Positions 24,755 to 32,131 of a DNA stretch of 64,000 bases are shown here, one piece after another (positions within the stretch are counted from its first letter, which is position 1; the number at the start of each line of letters is the position of its first letter). The stretch is taken from assembly GCF_029223485.1 (NCBI RefSeq), contig NZ_JARHTP010000025.1:106184-170183 (forward strand). Reading direction: 5' to 3'. Under the pieces are notes generated by a model, which was not told the origin of the DNA, searched no databases, and was given only the letters and a program-made list of their open reading frames with translations. A program made the position numbers and the translations under genes. The stretch comes from Streptomyces coacervatus. Its GTDB lineage: Bacteria; Actinomycetota; Actinomycetes; Streptomycetales; Streptomycetaceae.

Positions 24755-25339
24755 ATGACCGTCGACCCGAACGCCGCCACCCAGAGCTTCCCGCCCGAGC
24801 CACCGGCCCACCGCGCGCCGAGCCCCGCCCGCTATCTGATCCCGGCGTTGGTCGCCGCCGTCGTGGCGATCGGGCTCGGGGTGTACGGCAAAACGCACCA
24901 CCCGGCGGGCACCGCCTTCAACCTCGCGGGGTTCAGCAGCACGGGCGCGGTGAAGTCATGGCTGGCGTCGACCGCGTTCTTCTTCGCGCTGATCCAACTG
25001 ATCAGCGCCTTCATGGTCTACGGCAAGCTGCCGGGCCCGCGCTGGTCGGCGAAGCTGCACCGCTGGTCGGGCCGTATCGCGTTCCTCGTGGCCGTCCCGG
25101 TGGCGGTGCACTGCCTCTACGCACTCGGCTACCAGACCTACTCGACACGGGTCATGTGGCACTCCGTCCTGGGCTGCTTCTTCTTCGGCGCCTTCAGTGC
25201 CAAGATGCTGCTGCTCCGCTCGGAGCGCCTTCCCGGCTGGCTGCTTCCGCTGGTCGGCGGCCTGGTTTTCACAGTCCTCACCCTCATCTGGCTGACCTCC
25301 GCCCTCTGGTTCTTCCGCACGTTCGGAGTGACGACATGA
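24755..25339 (+). CDS. Four-helix membrane protein, DUF6529-like, cytochrome b561-like
   Basis: A 194-residue integral membrane protein with helices near residues 27-43, 67-87, 105-127 and 134-152 plus a last one near 165-187. Membrane-edge histidines recur (KLHRWSGRIAF, VAVHCLYALGYQ, MWHSVLGCFFFG), a pattern that could bind heme b, as in small cytochrome b561-type proteins. That is inference. ATG 24755 has GGGAG upstream. The stop overlaps the Rieske gene by ATGA, so both are produced in a fixed ratio and likely exchange electrons. Confidence 0.8.
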   Translation: MTVDPNAATQSFPPEPPAHRAPSPARYLIPALVAAVVAIGLGVYGKTHHPAGTAFNLAGFSSTGAVKSWLASTAFFFALIQLISAFMVYGKLPGPRWSAKLHRWSGRIAFLVAVPVAVHCLYALGYQTYSTRVMWHSVLGCFFFGAFSAKMLLLRSERLPGWLLPLVGGLVFTVLTLIWLTSALWFFRTFGVTT

Positions 25340-25746
25340 CCCACCGCTCGACGCGGCGCACGGTTCTCCTCGCGACGGGCGCAGTGACGCTCGCCGCGGG
25401 CTGCAGCAAGTACGGCGACAACAGCGGCTCCGGATCGTCCTCCGTGAACGCCTCCGGCGGGCAGGAGCTGGCGAAGACCTCCGAGATCCCCGTCGGCGGC
25501 GGCAAGATCTTCAAGGACCAGAAGGTGGTGGTCACCCAGCCCAAGAAGGACGAGTTCAAGGCCTTCTCGGCGATCTGCACCCACCAGGGCTGCACGGTGA
25601 GCACAGTCTCGGGCGGCACCATCAACTGCCCCTGCCACGGCAGCAAGTACCACGTGGCCGACGGCTCGGTGGCCCAAGGCCCCGCGCCGAAGCCGCTGCC
25701 CCCGGAGCAGATCGAGGTGGACGGAAATTCGATCCGCCTGGCGTGA
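25336..25746 (+). CDS. Exported Rieske [2Fe-2S] lipoprotein
   Basis: A 136-residue Rieske protein. The N terminus has a Tat-like TRRTVLLATG and a lipobox LAAGC (Cys near 22), so the folded cluster protein is probably exported and lipid-anchored. Cluster ligands are in CTHQGC (near residue 79) and CPCHGS (near 98), the complete C-x-H ... C-x2-H set. The linker is Ser/Gly/Asn-rich. Translation is coupled to the membrane protein before it. It resembles arsenite-oxidase or ubiquinol-reductase small Rieske subunits only in the fold; its donor and acceptor are unknown. Confidence 0.92.
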   Translation: MTHRSTRRTVLLATGAVTLAAGCSKYGDNSGSGSSSVNASGGQELAKTSEIPVGGGKIFKDQKVVVTQPKKDEFKAFSAICTHQGCTVSTVSGGTINCPCHGSKYHVADGSVAQGPAPKPLPPEQIEVDGNSIRLA

Positions 25747-25755
25747 GGCGCCACG

Positions 25756-25761
25756 TACGCT
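25756..25761 (+). promoter_or_regulatory. -10 element of a leaderless promoter
   Basis: TACGCT lies 7 nt before the ATG at 25769; no ribosome-binding site is present, fitting a leaderless transcript of the first RlaP gene. Confidence 0.45.
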
Positions 25762-25768
25762 CCGGGAC

Positions 25769-26506
25769 ATGGATCCCGAGACCCTGGTGCGCGACCACAC
25801 GATCTACGCCTGCGTGATGGGTTCGCGCGCCTTCGGTCTGGCGACGGACGGCAGCGACACCGACCGCAGGGGCGTGTTCGTGGCCCCCACTCCCCTGTTC
25901 TGGCGCTTCGAGAAGCCCCCGACGCATGTCGAGGGTCCGGCGGAGGAGCAGTTCAGCTGGGAGCTGGAACGCTTCTGCGAGCTGGCCCTGCGAGCGAACC
26001 CGAACATCCTGGAGTGTCTGCACTCCCCGGTCGTGGAGCACATCGACGACACCGGCCGCGAACTCCTCGCCCTGCGTGGGGCGTTCCTCTCCCGCCGGGC
26101 CCACGACACGTTCACGCGCTACGCGCTCGGCCAGCGCAAGAAGCTGGAGGCCCACGTCCGCCTCCACGGCGCCCCGCGCTGGAAGCACGCGATGCACCTG
26201 CTGCGCCTGCTGATGAGCTCCCGCGACCTGCTGCGTACGGGTGCCCTCACCATCGACGTGGGCGACCAGCGCGAGCCGCTGCTGGCGGTGAAACGCGGCG
26301 AGGTCCCCTGGCCCGAGGTCGAGTCCTGGATGAACCGTCTGGCGGCCGAGGCCGACGAGGCGTCCCGCCGCAGCCCGCTGCCCGAGGCCCCGGACCACCG
26401 CCGCGTCGAGGACTTCCTCGTCCGCGTCCGCCGCGCCTCAGCGCTCCAGCCGGACCCGTACGACGAAGTCGTGCAGGGCGTCGTACACGGCCGGGGCGTC
26501 GGGTAG
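25769..26506 (+). CDS. RlaP-type nucleotidyltransferase (polymerase-beta superfamily)
   Basis: A 245-residue minimal nucleotidyltransferase. The superfamily signature is complete: GSRAFGLATDGSDTDRRGVF near residues 18-37 (GS followed by the DxD carboxylates), with a third acidic residue likely in FSWELERF near 70. The helical part LRANPNILECLHSPVVE closely mirrors LRRNGYVLEQLLSPLVV in the neighbour on the other strand, so the two are paralogues. Members (RlaP) have been linked to RNA repair and ADP-ribose-related gene neighbourhoods. It is convergent with that paralogue and overlaps it by 69 bp. The nucleotide and target are unknown. Confidence 0.82.
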   Translation: MDPETLVRDHTIYACVMGSRAFGLATDGSDTDRRGVFVAPTPLFWRFEKPPTHVEGPAEEQFSWELERFCELALRANPNILECLHSPVVEHIDDTGRELLALRGAFLSRRAHDTFTRYALGQRKKLEAHVRLHGAPRWKHAMHLLRLLMSSRDLLRTGALTIDVGDQREPLLAVKRGEVPWPEVESWMNRLAAEADEASRRSPLPEAPDHRRVEDFLVRVRRASALQPDPYDEVVQGVVHGRGVG

Positions 26507-27187
26507 GACCGAGGCGGCCTGCGCCTCGTCCAGCACACCGTGCAGCCGCTCGATGTCGGCCGCCACGCGCGCGTGGTCGACATCGGCGCCCCCGTGCTCC
26601 CGCTCCGCCTTCGCCGCGATCAGCTCGGGCAGATAGGCGGGGGCGTCCAACTCGCCCAGCAGGGTGGGCAGATGGGCCTGCACCTCTCCGCTGCGCATGA
26701 GGTGCACACCGGTCAGCAGCACCCGGAACGTGTAGAGCAGCGGCTTGAGTTCGCCGGTCTTCTCGAACAGCCGCCACTGGGTGGTGGCGAACCCGCGGTA
26801 GTGATGGGCGTGATGGCTGGTGAGGACGCCGGGCGCGAGCGCGGCCAGCTCTCGATGCGCGTCGCTGGTGTGCACGACCAGGGGCGAGAGCAGCTGCTCC
26901 AGCACATAGCCGTTGCGGCGCAGCATCAGCCGTACGAACTTGCGCAGGTCGTGCGTGACCAGGTCCATCTCGACGCCGTCCCGGTCCCACATCCGGGACC
27001 GGGTCTCCTCCGGCTCCCGCAGCCCCACCAGGTCCTCGGCGGGCAGCAGGTGCACGCCCCGCAGGTCCACGTCCGAGTCTCGCGACGGGAAGCCGTAGAG
27101 ATGCGCGCCGGAGACGGTCGCGAACAGCACCGGGTCGGGCTGCTCGGCGACCACCGGCGTCAGGTCGAGGTCCAGGGCGTCGATCAT
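26438..27187 (-). CDS. Second RlaP-type nucleotidyltransferase
   Basis: A 249-residue paralogue of the convergent neighbour. The motif is SGAHLYGFPSRDSDVDLRGV near residues 26-45 (SG rather than GS at the phosphate loop, DxD present), with a third carboxylate probably in VEMDLVTHD near 73. A helical substrate-binding region follows. It starts 3 nt after the stop of the ADP-ribosylglycohydrolase gene, with a GAGGG that overlaps that stop, so it is the third gene of the Nudix-ARH-RlaP operon. The 3' end overlaps the other RlaP antisense. Confidence 0.85.
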   Translation of the reverse strand: MIDALDLDLTPVVAEQPDPVLFATVSGAHLYGFPSRDSDVDLRGVHLLPAEDLVGLREPEETRSRMWDRDGVEMDLVTHDLRKFVRLMLRRNGYVLEQLLSPLVVHTSDAHRELAALAPGVLTSHHAHHYRGFATTQWRLFEKTGELKPLLYTFRVLLTGVHLMRSGEVQAHLPTLLGELDAPAYLPELIAAKAEREHGGADVDHARVAADIERLHGVLDEAQAASVLPDAPAVYDALHDFVVRVRLER

Positions 27188-27190
27188 CCC

Positions 27191-28213
27191 TCAAGAGTCC
27201 CAGAGGGCTCCGAGGGTCAGCAGGTCACCCCGGTATTCGATGCGGTCGGCCCACTCGGTCGGCCAGGCGTCCGCGCCCAGATACGCCCCCGCGAAGGCGC
27301 CCGTCAGACAGGCGATGGAGTCCGAGTCACCGGAGGTGCAGGCGGCCCGCCGTATGGCCGTCACCGGTTCGTCGACGAACTGCAGGAAGCACAACAGGCC
27401 GGTCGCCAGGGCCTCTTCGGCGATCCAGCCCGCGCCGGTCGCCAGGCAGGGGTCGGTCTCCGGCGAGGCGTTGCGCACGGCTTCCTGGAGGCGGGCGAGG
27501 ATCTCCAGGCACTCGTCCCAGCCGCGCGCGATGAACCCCTCGGGGGTGGCGTCGTCGGCACGGGTCCACAGGTCGCCGAGCCAGGTGTGGTGGTAGCGGC
27601 TGCGGTTCTCCAGGGCGTACGACCGCAGCAGGCCGACGAGTCCGGTCGGCTCGGCGCCCTGCGCGAGCAGTCGTACGGCGCGGGCGGTGAGGTCGGAGGC
27701 GGCGAGCGCCGTCGGATGGCCATGGGTCAGGCCGGACTGCAACTGGGCGGCGCCCGCGCGCTGTTCGTCGCTCAGGCCGGGGACAAGTCCTACGGGCGCG
27801 ACGCGCATGTTGGCACCGCAGCCCTTGGAGCCGATCTGGCTGGCGTCCTGCCAGGGGCGGCTCTCGTCCTTGAGCAGGCTGCAGGCCCGCAGGCAGGTGT
27901 TCCCGGGCGCCCGGTTGTTCTCCGGCGACTGATACCAGTCAACGAACTCCTCACGCAGCGGCCGCTCCAGCCGCTTCGGCGCGAGCACCCCGCGGTCCAT
28001 GGCCGTCCGCAGGCCCCGGCCCACTGCAAGCGTCATCTGTGTGTCGTCGGTGACGATCGCCGGCGTGGGCAGCCGCATCTCCCGCCACGGCCCGCACTTG
28101 GCGAGGATCGACGGCACGTCGTTGAACTCGGTCGGGAAGCCGAGTGCGTCCCCGAGTGCGAGGCCGGTCAACGCCCCCGTGGCTGCTTGCTTGTCGACGA
28201 TGGTGGCAGTCAT
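27191..28213 (-). CDS. ADP-ribosylglycohydrolase-family protein
   Basis: A 340-residue ARH/DraG-type hydrolase that removes ADP-ribose from proteins, nucleic acids or small molecules using two metal ions. Visible blocks: GALTGLALGDALGFPTEF (residues 11-28), VTDDTQMTLA near 52 with the metal-binding DDT, and TSGDSDSIACLTGAFAGAYL near 295 with the second Asp pair. The metal sites look complete, so it should be active. Its ATG overlaps the Nudix stop as ATGA, and the RlaP gene follows at 3 nt. The operon suggests ADP-ribose-linked RNA or NAD metabolism. Confidence 0.92.
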   Translation of the reverse strand: MTATIVDKQAATGALTGLALGDALGFPTEFNDVPSILAKCGPWREMRLPTPAIVTDDTQMTLAVGRGLRTAMDRGVLAPKRLERPLREEFVDWYQSPENNRAPGNTCLRACSLLKDESRPWQDASQIGSKGCGANMRVAPVGLVPGLSDEQRAGAAQLQSGLTHGHPTALAASDLTARAVRLLAQGAEPTGLVGLLRSYALENRSRYHHTWLGDLWTRADDATPEGFIARGWDECLEILARLQEAVRNASPETDPCLATGAGWIAEEALATGLLCFLQFVDEPVTAIRRAACTSGDSDSIACLTGAFAGAYLGADAWPTEWADRIEYRGDLLTLGALWDS

Positions 28214-28941
28214 GCGGGACGTCCTTCCCGGGACGGTCGGAGGAGGGGCGGGTGCAGGGCGGTGGCCGGTCCCGCGCGGTAGAGCGCGGCGGGTTTGCCG
28301 CGACCGCCGGTCAGACGGGCACCGCCGGGGACCGGTTCGACGAAACCGGGCGTGGCGAGCACCTTGCGGCGGAAGTTGGGGCGGTCCAGGTCGGTCCCCC
28401 AGACCGTCTCGTAGACCTGCTGCAGCTCGCCGAGCGTGAACTCGGGCGGGCAGAAGGCGGTGGCGAGACAGGTGTATTCGAGCTTGGCGTCGACCCGTTC
28501 GTGGGCGTCGGCCAGGATCACGTCGTGGTCGAAGGCGAGCGGTCGGCCCTCCTCGTACGGCAGCCAGCTCGCCCGCGCCGCATCGCTGCCGGCGTGCGGC
28601 TCGGGTGCATCGGGCAGCAGCGCGGTGAAGGCGACGGACACGACCCGCATCCGGGGGTCGCGGTCGGGTTCGCTGTACGTCCGCAGCTGCTCCAGGTGCA
28701 GCCCCGTGACGTCCGCGAGACCGGTCTCCTCGGCGAGTTCGCGCCGGGCGGCCGTCTCCGCCGACTCCCGCGGCTCCACGAAGCCGCCGGGCAGCGCCCA
28801 GTGTCCGGCGTACGGCTCCTGCCCGCGCTCGACGAGCAGCACATGCAGCGCGCCGGAACGGATGGTCAGGACGGCGAGGTCGACGGTGACGGCGAAGGGC
28901 TCGTAGGCGTACTTGTCGTAGTCGGCCTTGTTGAACGTCAT
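28210..28941 (-). CDS. NrtR-like Nudix protein with C-terminal winged helix
   Basis: A 243-residue Nudix domain protein. The Nudix box is intact (GFVEPRES..., RRELAEETGL near residue 58), so catalysis is possible. The C-terminal region (ELQQVYETVWGTDLDRPNFR, then a basic GGRGKPAALYRAG) matches the winged helix of NrtR regulators, which sense ADP-ribose-type ligands and repress NAD genes. ATG 28941 lies 10 nt after GGAGG; a GTG at 28947 would be too close to it. A perfect palindrome overlaps its own -10, so autoregulation is likely. It heads the operon with the glycohydrolase and RlaP. Confidence 0.88.
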   Translation of the reverse strand: MTFNKADYDKYAYEPFAVTVDLAVLTIRSGALHVLLVERGQEPYAGHWALPGGFVEPRESAETAARRELAEETGLADVTGLHLEQLRTYSEPDRDPRMRVVSVAFTALLPDAPEPHAGSDAARASWLPYEEGRPLAFDHDVILADAHERVDAKLEYTCLATAFCPPEFTLGELQQVYETVWGTDLDRPNFRRKVLATPGFVEPVPGGARLTGGRGKPAALYRAGPATALHPPLLRPSREGRPA

Positions 28942-28946
28942 GCACA

Positions 28947-28988
28947 CCCACCCTCCTTAATAGTCAGTACGACTATAAAGAGGGTGGG
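28947..28988 (-). promoter_or_regulatory. Nested palindromic operator of the NrtR-like operon
   Basis: Inner arms ATAGTC (28960-28965) and GACTAT (28971-28976) are perfect with a 5-bp centre; outer arms CCCACCCTC (28947-28955) and GAGGGTGGG (28980-28988) are perfect and share nearly the same centre. The inner palindrome covers the -10 and presumed start of the operon. A site for the operon's own NrtR-like protein is the simplest reading. Confidence 0.65.
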
Positions 28989-29001
28989 AGTGCTTGCACA
29001 A
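28972..29001 (-). promoter_or_regulatory. Promoter of the Nudix-ARH-RlaP operon
   Basis: Minus-strand TTGTGC (28996-29001) and TATAGT (28972-28977) are spaced by 18 bp. The -10 is 5/6 to consensus and lies inside the palindrome, the -35 inside a short tandem repeat. Confidence 0.55.
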
Positions 29002-29039
29002 CCCCTGGGTCACAACCCCTTGGTCACGACCCCTGGGTC
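28998..29039. repeat. Three imperfect 14-bp tandem repeats at the exporter stop codon
   Basis: ACAACCCCTGGGTC, ACAACCCCTTGGTC and ACGACCCCTGGGTC follow each other at 28998, 29012 and 29026. The middle and third units hold the last codons and TGA of the exporter gene; the first holds the -35 of the next operon. Confidence 0.7.
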
Positions 29040-30454
29040 ACGGCCCGGGCCCGCGACGGTGCGAACGCCGCCACCACCGCCCCGGCCCCCGCGGCCCCGG
29101 CCGACACCCACAGCGCCGGCGCGCACCCGTCCAGGAAGGCGGCGGGCGAGCCGTAGCCGCCGTACTGGGCGAAGACGAGGGCGGCGACGGCGACGCCGAA
29201 GACACCGCCCAGTTCACGCAGTGCGTTGTTGACGCCGGCCGCGACGCCCGCGTCGCCGAGCGGTACGGAGGAGGTCACGGCGTTGGCGACGCTCGGGAAG
29301 ACCATGGAGATGCCGATACCGGCGATGATCAGCGGGAGGACCAACTGCCCGTATCCGACGCCGGGTTCGACCTGCCAGGCCAGCAGGGCGAGGCCGGTGG
29401 CCATCAGCAGCATGCCGATCAGCAGGAAGGGCCGGGTGCCGAAACGGTCGGCGAGGGCGCCCGCGACCGGAGCCACCAGCAGCGGCATGGCGTTCCAGAC
29501 GAGGATGCGCACGCCCGCTTCCAGCGGGGAGTAGCCGAGCCCGATCTGGAAGAGCTGCGTGATCATGAACAGGGCGCCCAGCAGGGACCCGAAGAGCAGG
29601 AACGCCACCGCGTTGGCCGTGGAGAAACCGCGCCGCCGGAAGTGCGCGAGCGGCAGCATCGGGTAGCGGGCGCCCCTGCGCTCCCAGACGAGGAAGGCCG
29701 CCGTGAACACGATCCCGGCGGCCAGCGCGGCCAGCACCTCGACGCTCCCCCACCCGGCCTGCGGCGCCCGCACCGGCGCCCAGGCCAGACCCGTCAGGCC
29801 GACGGCCGCCAACACCAGTCCCACGAGGTCGAGTTGGGGCCGGGTGCCGTAGCTCTCGTGGAGCTTGGTGGCGGCGAAGGGCAGCATCGCGAGCCCGATC
29901 GGCACGTTCAGCCAGAAGATCCACTGCCAGGACAGTCCCTCGGTGACGGCCCCGCCCAGCACGGGTCCGGCGGCGACACCGAGTCCGGTCACGCCGCCCC
30001 ACACACCGATGGCGACGCCCCGCTTCTCGGCCGGGAACGCCTCGCTGATCAGGGTCAGGGTGAGCGGCAGCAGTACGGCCGCACCGGCGCCCTGCACCAT
30101 GCGCGCGCCGATGAGCTGGCCCGGGCCGCCCGCGAGCGCGGACGCGGCCGAGCCCAGTGTGAAGACGGCGAGCCCGACGACGTACATCCGCCGCCGTCCG
30201 AACCGGTCGCCGAGTGCGGCGCCGGTCAGGGTCAGACAGGCGAAGACCAGGTTGTAGGCGTTGATCGTCCACTCCAGGTCCGACAGGCTCGCCCCGAAAT
30301 CGGCCCGCAGGGCGGGCAGCGCGGTCGCCACGACCACGACGTCGAGGGAGCACAGCAGCGCGCCGAGCCCGGCGAGTACGACCGTCCAGACGCGTCGGGT
30401 CGAGGCCTGTTCGGCGGGTGGCTTTCGTACGGAGACACTCAGTGTGTCGGTCAT
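29024..30454 (-). CDS. MFS drug exporter, DHA2 (EmrB/QacA) family
   Basis: A 476-residue transporter with the features of 14-helix multidrug antiporters: LDVVVVATALPAL in the first helix, GDRFGRRRMYVVG in loop 2-3 near residue 72, and GVWGGVTGLGVAAGPVLGG (motif C-like) in helix 5 near 150. The ATG at 30454 has GGAAGGAA upstream and opens the usual short cytoplasmic tail; an ATG 18 nt earlier lacks a site. It precedes the NrtR operon in the same direction, separated by the tandem repeats and operator. Substrate unknown. Confidence 0.9.
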   Translation of the reverse strand: MTDTLSVSVRKPPAEQASTRRVWTVVLAGLGALLCSLDVVVVATALPALRADFGASLSDLEWTINAYNLVFACLTLTGAALGDRFGRRRMYVVGLAVFTLGSAASALAGGPGQLIGARMVQGAGAAVLLPLTLTLISEAFPAEKRGVAIGVWGGVTGLGVAAGPVLGGAVTEGLSWQWIFWLNVPIGLAMLPFAATKLHESYGTRPQLDLVGLVLAAVGLTGLAWAPVRAPQAGWGSVEVLAALAAGIVFTAAFLVWERRGARYPMLPLAHFRRRGFSTANAVAFLLFGSLLGALFMITQLFQIGLGYSPLEAGVRILVWNAMPLLVAPVAGALADRFGTRPFLLIGMLLMATGLALLAWQVEPGVGYGQLVLPLIIAGIGISMVFPSVANAVTSSVPLGDAGVAAGVNNALRELGGVFGVAVAALVFAQYGGYGSPAAFLDGCAPALWVSAGAAGAGAVVAAFAPSRARAVTQGS

Positions 30455-30508
30455 GACGGGGGTTCCTTCCATGAGCTCTTGAGGTCGCTCACGGAAGGCA
30501 GACCACCC

Positions 30509-31066
30509 TCACCCGGGAAAGGAATCGCGCCGGCCCAGAAACGCCAGCAGCCGGGCGTCGGGCCGCGCACACGCCGGTACGACGACGGGCGCGGCGAACC
30601 GCACGCCCCGGTCCTCCTGCGCCACCACGCACCGCGCCACGGGCAGCAGCTCGGCCGCGAGGGAGTCCGGTATGGGCCGCGGCCGCCCGCACGCCTGCGC
30701 GACGTCCCACCCGTGCACGGTGATCTCCACGGCGCCCACGGCGGCCATCACCCTTACGTCCAGCGGCAGTTCGCCCACCAGGACCTGCTCGCCGGGTCCG
30801 GCCGCCCAGGCGCCGAGCACGGCACACGCGCGCGTACGGAACGCGCACGCGAGGTCGGCGGTCCCCGGCTCCCACGGGGTGAGCCCGATCCGTCCGCCCG
30901 TCAGCCCCTCGTGCAGGGCGTCCAGCGAGTCGTCGAGATGCCTGAGCAGCTCCCCCAGGTCCCATTCGGCGCAGGGTGTGCCCCGCTCCAGGTGGCCGCG
31001 TCCCACCCCGGCGACGCTGCCCAGCGCGTACGCGAGCGAACGCTCCAGCAGCTCGCCGCAGTTCAC
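30509..31066 (-). CDS. DinB/maleylpyruvate-isomerase-like metal-binding protein (TIGR03086-type)
   Basis: A 185-residue protein of the DinB/YfiT four-helix family typical of actinobacteria. The conserved blocks CAEWDLGELLRHLDDSLDAL near residue 32 and EITVHGWDVAQACGRP near 118 hold the His residues that normally bind a metal. Members may use mycothiol as a cofactor. It starts with GTG at 31066, which overlaps the sigma-factor stop as GTGA, so it is translated with the ECF sigma factor and may act in the same stress response. Confidence 0.85.
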   Translation of the reverse strand: MNCGELLERSLAYALGSVAGVGRGHLERGTPCAEWDLGELLRHLDDSLDALHEGLTGGRIGLTPWEPGTADLACAFRTRACAVLGAWAAGPGEQVLVGELPLDVRVMAAVGAVEITVHGWDVAQACGRPRPIPDSLAAELLPVARCVVAQEDRGVRFAAPVVVPACARPDARLLAFLGRRDSFPG

Positions 31067-32025
31067 GACAGCACCCGGGGGAAGCCGAAGCGCACGACCT
31101 GGTCCGTGTCGATGAAAGCCGTGATGCGGGCCACCGTGCCGTGCAGCACGGTGAGCACCTGCACCGAGTGCGCCCGCAGCACGCCGTCCACCCCGCGCAC
31201 GTACATGACGACGGCCGGCTGCCCGTTCGCGCGCGTGGGCAGCATCCGGTAGCGGTCCTCCCCGTGGCCGCGGGACCGCAGGAACCGCAGCACGTCCTTC
31301 TTGCCGCTGAACCACTCCAGGTTGGGCGGCATCTCCAGCTCGACGCCGTCCTGCAGGAGGTCGAGCAGCGCGTCCATGTCGGCGTGCTCGAAGGCGGCCA
31401 TGTACCGGTCGAGCACCTCGCGGTCCGCGGCGCCCTCGGGCTCGACGACGAGGTCCTCGTCCGGGGCGACCTCGTCGAGCCGGGCACGCGCGCGTTGGAG
31501 GCTGCTCTTGACGGCCGCCGTCGACGTCCCGAGCAGGGACGCGACCTCGGGCGCCCGCCATGCGAGCACGTCCCGCAGGATGAGCACGGCCCGCTGCCGG
31601 GCGGGCAGCTGCTGCAGCGCGGCGACCAGCGCGAGCCGCAGGCTGCCGCGGGCGGCCACGACGGTCGCCGGGTCGACAAGGGAATCGGGCAGCGGCTGCA
31701 GCCATGGAACGTCCGTCGCAGGGGTCCTCAGCGGCTCCTCAGGCGCCTCTGACGGCCCGCCGAGCCCGGAGGGCAGGGGCCGCCTCGCGCGGCTCTCCAG
31801 CGCCGTCAGACACGTGTTGGTGGCGATGCGGTGCAGCCAGGTCCGCAGGGACGCCCGGCCCTCGTAGCCGTCGTAGGACCGCCAGGCCCGCAGATACGTC
31901 TCCTGCACCAGGTCCTCGGCCTCGTCGACCGAGCCCGGCATCCGGTAGCAGTGCGCGAGCAGCTCCCGCCGGTACGGGTCCGTGAGCCGTACGAACTCGT
32001 CGCGGTCCGTCGTCGTCGCAGGCAT
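31063..32025 (-). CDS. ECF sigma factor with C-terminal SnoaL-like domain
   Basis: A 320-residue extracytoplasmic-function sigma factor. Region 2 is seen as DEAEDLVQETYLRAWRSYDG near residue 36, region 4 as LPARQRAVLILRDVLAWRAP near 150 followed by SLLGTSTAAVKSSLQRARARL. A 120-residue C-terminal NTF2/SnoaL-like domain (EHADMDALLDLLQDGVELEM) follows, as in the SigX5/SigJ-like groups where this domain replaces a separate anti-sigma factor. ATG 32025 is chosen because GAGAGG lies about 8 nt before it; an ATG two codons earlier abuts the site. It is coupled to the DinB-like gene. Confidence 0.92.
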   Translation of the reverse strand: MPATTTDRDEFVRLTDPYRRELLAHCYRMPGSVDEAEDLVQETYLRAWRSYDGYEGRASLRTWLHRIATNTCLTALESRARRPLPSGLGGPSEAPEEPLRTPATDVPWLQPLPDSLVDPATVVAARGSLRLALVAALQQLPARQRAVLILRDVLAWRAPEVASLLGTSTAAVKSSLQRARARLDEVAPDEDLVVEPEGAADREVLDRYMAAFEHADMDALLDLLQDGVELEMPPNLEWFSGKKDVLRFLRSRGHGEDRYRMLPTRANGQPAVVMYVRGVDGVLRAHSVQVLTVLHGTVARITAFIDTDQVVRFGFPRVLS

Positions 32026-32131
32026 GGCCATTCCTCTCGCCGGTCACGAGTACAGACCGGCCGGAAGCCGAAAACGAATCGGCCGGCCCCGGAGAGGATC
32101 CGGAACCGGCCGTTCACACAGCGCGCACGCT

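Noticed and set aside
27191..28951. A long open frame suggesting a Nudix-glycohydrolase fusion
   Set aside because: The open frame runs through the Nudix gene in the wrong frame. The upstream translation is Arg/Pro-rich nonsense, while the true Nudix protein is in another frame and ends with an ATGA overlap.
28998..29039. CRISPR repeats or attachment site
   Set aside because: Only three contiguous 14-bp units with no spacers and no integrase nearby.
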